Source: Mycolicibacterium chlorophenolicum
GTDB lineage: Bacteria > Actinomycetota > Actinomycetes > Mycobacteriales > Mycobacteriaceae
Reading direction: 5' to 3'
Length of the DNA: 64,000 nt
Assembly: GCF_001044235.1 (NCBI RefSeq)
Contig: NZ_JYNL01000008.1
Span: forward strand, 133,621-197,620
The notes below the pieces were generated by a model. The model was not told where the DNA came from. It made no database searches and was given only the letters and a program-made list of their open reading frames with translations. Made by a program: the position numbers and the translations under genes. Each line of letters begins with the position of its first letter. The stretch's first letter is position 1. Shown piece by piece: positions 63,472 to 64,000 of the stretch.

Positions 63472-64000
63472 TCAGGGCAGGCTCGGGTCGGCGCCTTCGG
63501 CGCGGTGCCGCAACCGGTCGGCTTCGGCCTCGGCGCGCTCGGCTTCGCCGACGTCCTCGCTGTAGTCGACGACGGCGTCCTCGTACTCCGCCGTGGCCTC
63601 CGCCACCTGGTGGCGCTCGTCCGCGCGCGCACGTAGCGCTTCGCTCTGCACTTCGGCTTCGAAATGGGTCTGGGCCCGGGCGGCGTCACGGCGAGCGGCC
63701 TGGTCGGCGGCGCTCTCCTGGGCCGCTTGCTCGGCGCGCACGGAGGTCTTCGCGGCCGCCGCACGCACTTCGGCGGCGGAGCGCTCCTGGGCACCTTCCT
63801 GCCGCGCTTCCCCGGCCACCGCCCGGGCTTGCGACGCTTCGGCATCCGCCTCGGCCCCGAGGCGGCTCGCGGCGCGGCGTTCCTTCGCCTGGGTCTGTTC
63901 GAGCTGACCTTCGGCAGTCAGCGCATCGTTGCCCGTCACAGCGCCCGCGACTTCTTTGGCCTTCCCTTTCACGGAATCCACGAAGCTCTTGCGGGTCTGG
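63472..64000 (-). CDS. CsbD-like stress protein with long helical extension, 5' end uncertain
   Basis: The visible frame gives at least 169 residues from a GTG at 63981 and stays open to the window edge (QTRKSFVDSV...). The N-terminal VKGKAKEVAGAVTGNDALTAEGQLEQTQAKERRAA is CsbD-like, a small stress family; the rest is an Ala/Glu-rich helix. CsbD proteins are usually under 80 residues, so the extension is notable. Confidence 0.75.
   Translation of the reverse strand, partial: QTRKSFVDSVKGKAKEVAGAVTGNDALTAEGQLEQTQAKERRAASRLGAEADAEASQARAVAGEARQEGAQERSAAEVRAAAAKTSVRAEQAAQESAADQAARRDAARAQTHFEAEVQSEALRARADERHQVAEATAEYEDAVVDYSEDVGEAERAEAEADRLRHRAEGADPSLP

Overview
The window is high-GC actinobacterial DNA and almost certainly comes from a mycobacterium (Mycolicibacterium-like). 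The evidence is a set of mycobacterial hallmarks: EspC/EspA-like type VII secretion substrates with YxxxD tails, a WS/DGAT acyltransferase, mycothiol-type enzymes, several GAF-ANTAR proteins, DesA3-like desaturase, trehalose-phosphatase, a PonA-like N-terminus, and the DUF6131, DUF6480, DUF5994, DUF4262 and DUF2236 families. I saw no rRNA, tRNA, CRISPR array or insertion sequence.

Layout. 1-2406 (+): tail of an EspC-like gene followed by a WXG-like/C-tail-anchored protein, an unknown protein and a possible immunity-type protein. 2511-14594: ordinary chromosomal genes (NERD helicase, otsB, RNase H-like, Zn-alcohol dehydrogenase, SPFH, STAS, GAF-ANTAR, SIMPL, a divergent DJ-1/MocR pair, HNH endonuclease). 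15104-18698 (+): a visibly lower-GC four-gene cassette that I recognise as a His-Xaa-Ser (Hxs) system: precursor-like HxsA with six H-x-S tripeptides, HxsD, and two radical SAM enzymes, HxsB and HxsC. 18832-23264 (-): a two-gene McrBC-like defence pair (EVE-like/AAA+ McrB and a DUF2357/nuclease-like McrC partner) convergent with hxsC. 23544-26959 (-): five genes of type VII secretion substrate/accessory type. 27120-31749: alpha/beta hydrolase, a transmembrane Ser/Thr kinase with an extracytoplasmic Kelch propeller, and a convergent FHA-helix-turn-helix protein. 31841-38969: secreted protein, serine hydrolase, second SPFH protein, dehydrogenases and DUF2236. Around 39221 a truncated PonA-like gene is fused to a truncated glycosyltransferase gene. 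40227-43981: LuxR regulator, small membrane proteins, and a glycine-rich collagen-like protein with an unknown partner. 44075-52422: MFS transporter, second transmembrane kinase, a WS/DGAT-DsbA-mycothiol operon and a secreted hydrolase. 52976-56946: acyl-activating enzyme and three GAF-ANTAR genes. 57047-64000 (-): desaturase, intact glycosyltransferase, cold-shock protein flanked by two DUF5994 genes, P450 with a long tail, DUF6480, a coiled-coil protein and a CsbD-like protein.

How the parts relate. The Hxs cassette and the McrBC pair look like adjacent acquired modules inserted between HNH and T7SS genes. The rest reads as stress response and envelope biology: ANTAR RNA-binding regulators, STAS, SPFH, CsbD, cold shock, and membrane kinases with an FHA partner. 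The strongest non-coding signals are a duplicated leader with a conserved hairpin upstream of the SPFH and STAS genes, a perfect inverted repeat overlapping a probable leaderless start of the MocR regulator, and several long perfect hairpins at gene ends.
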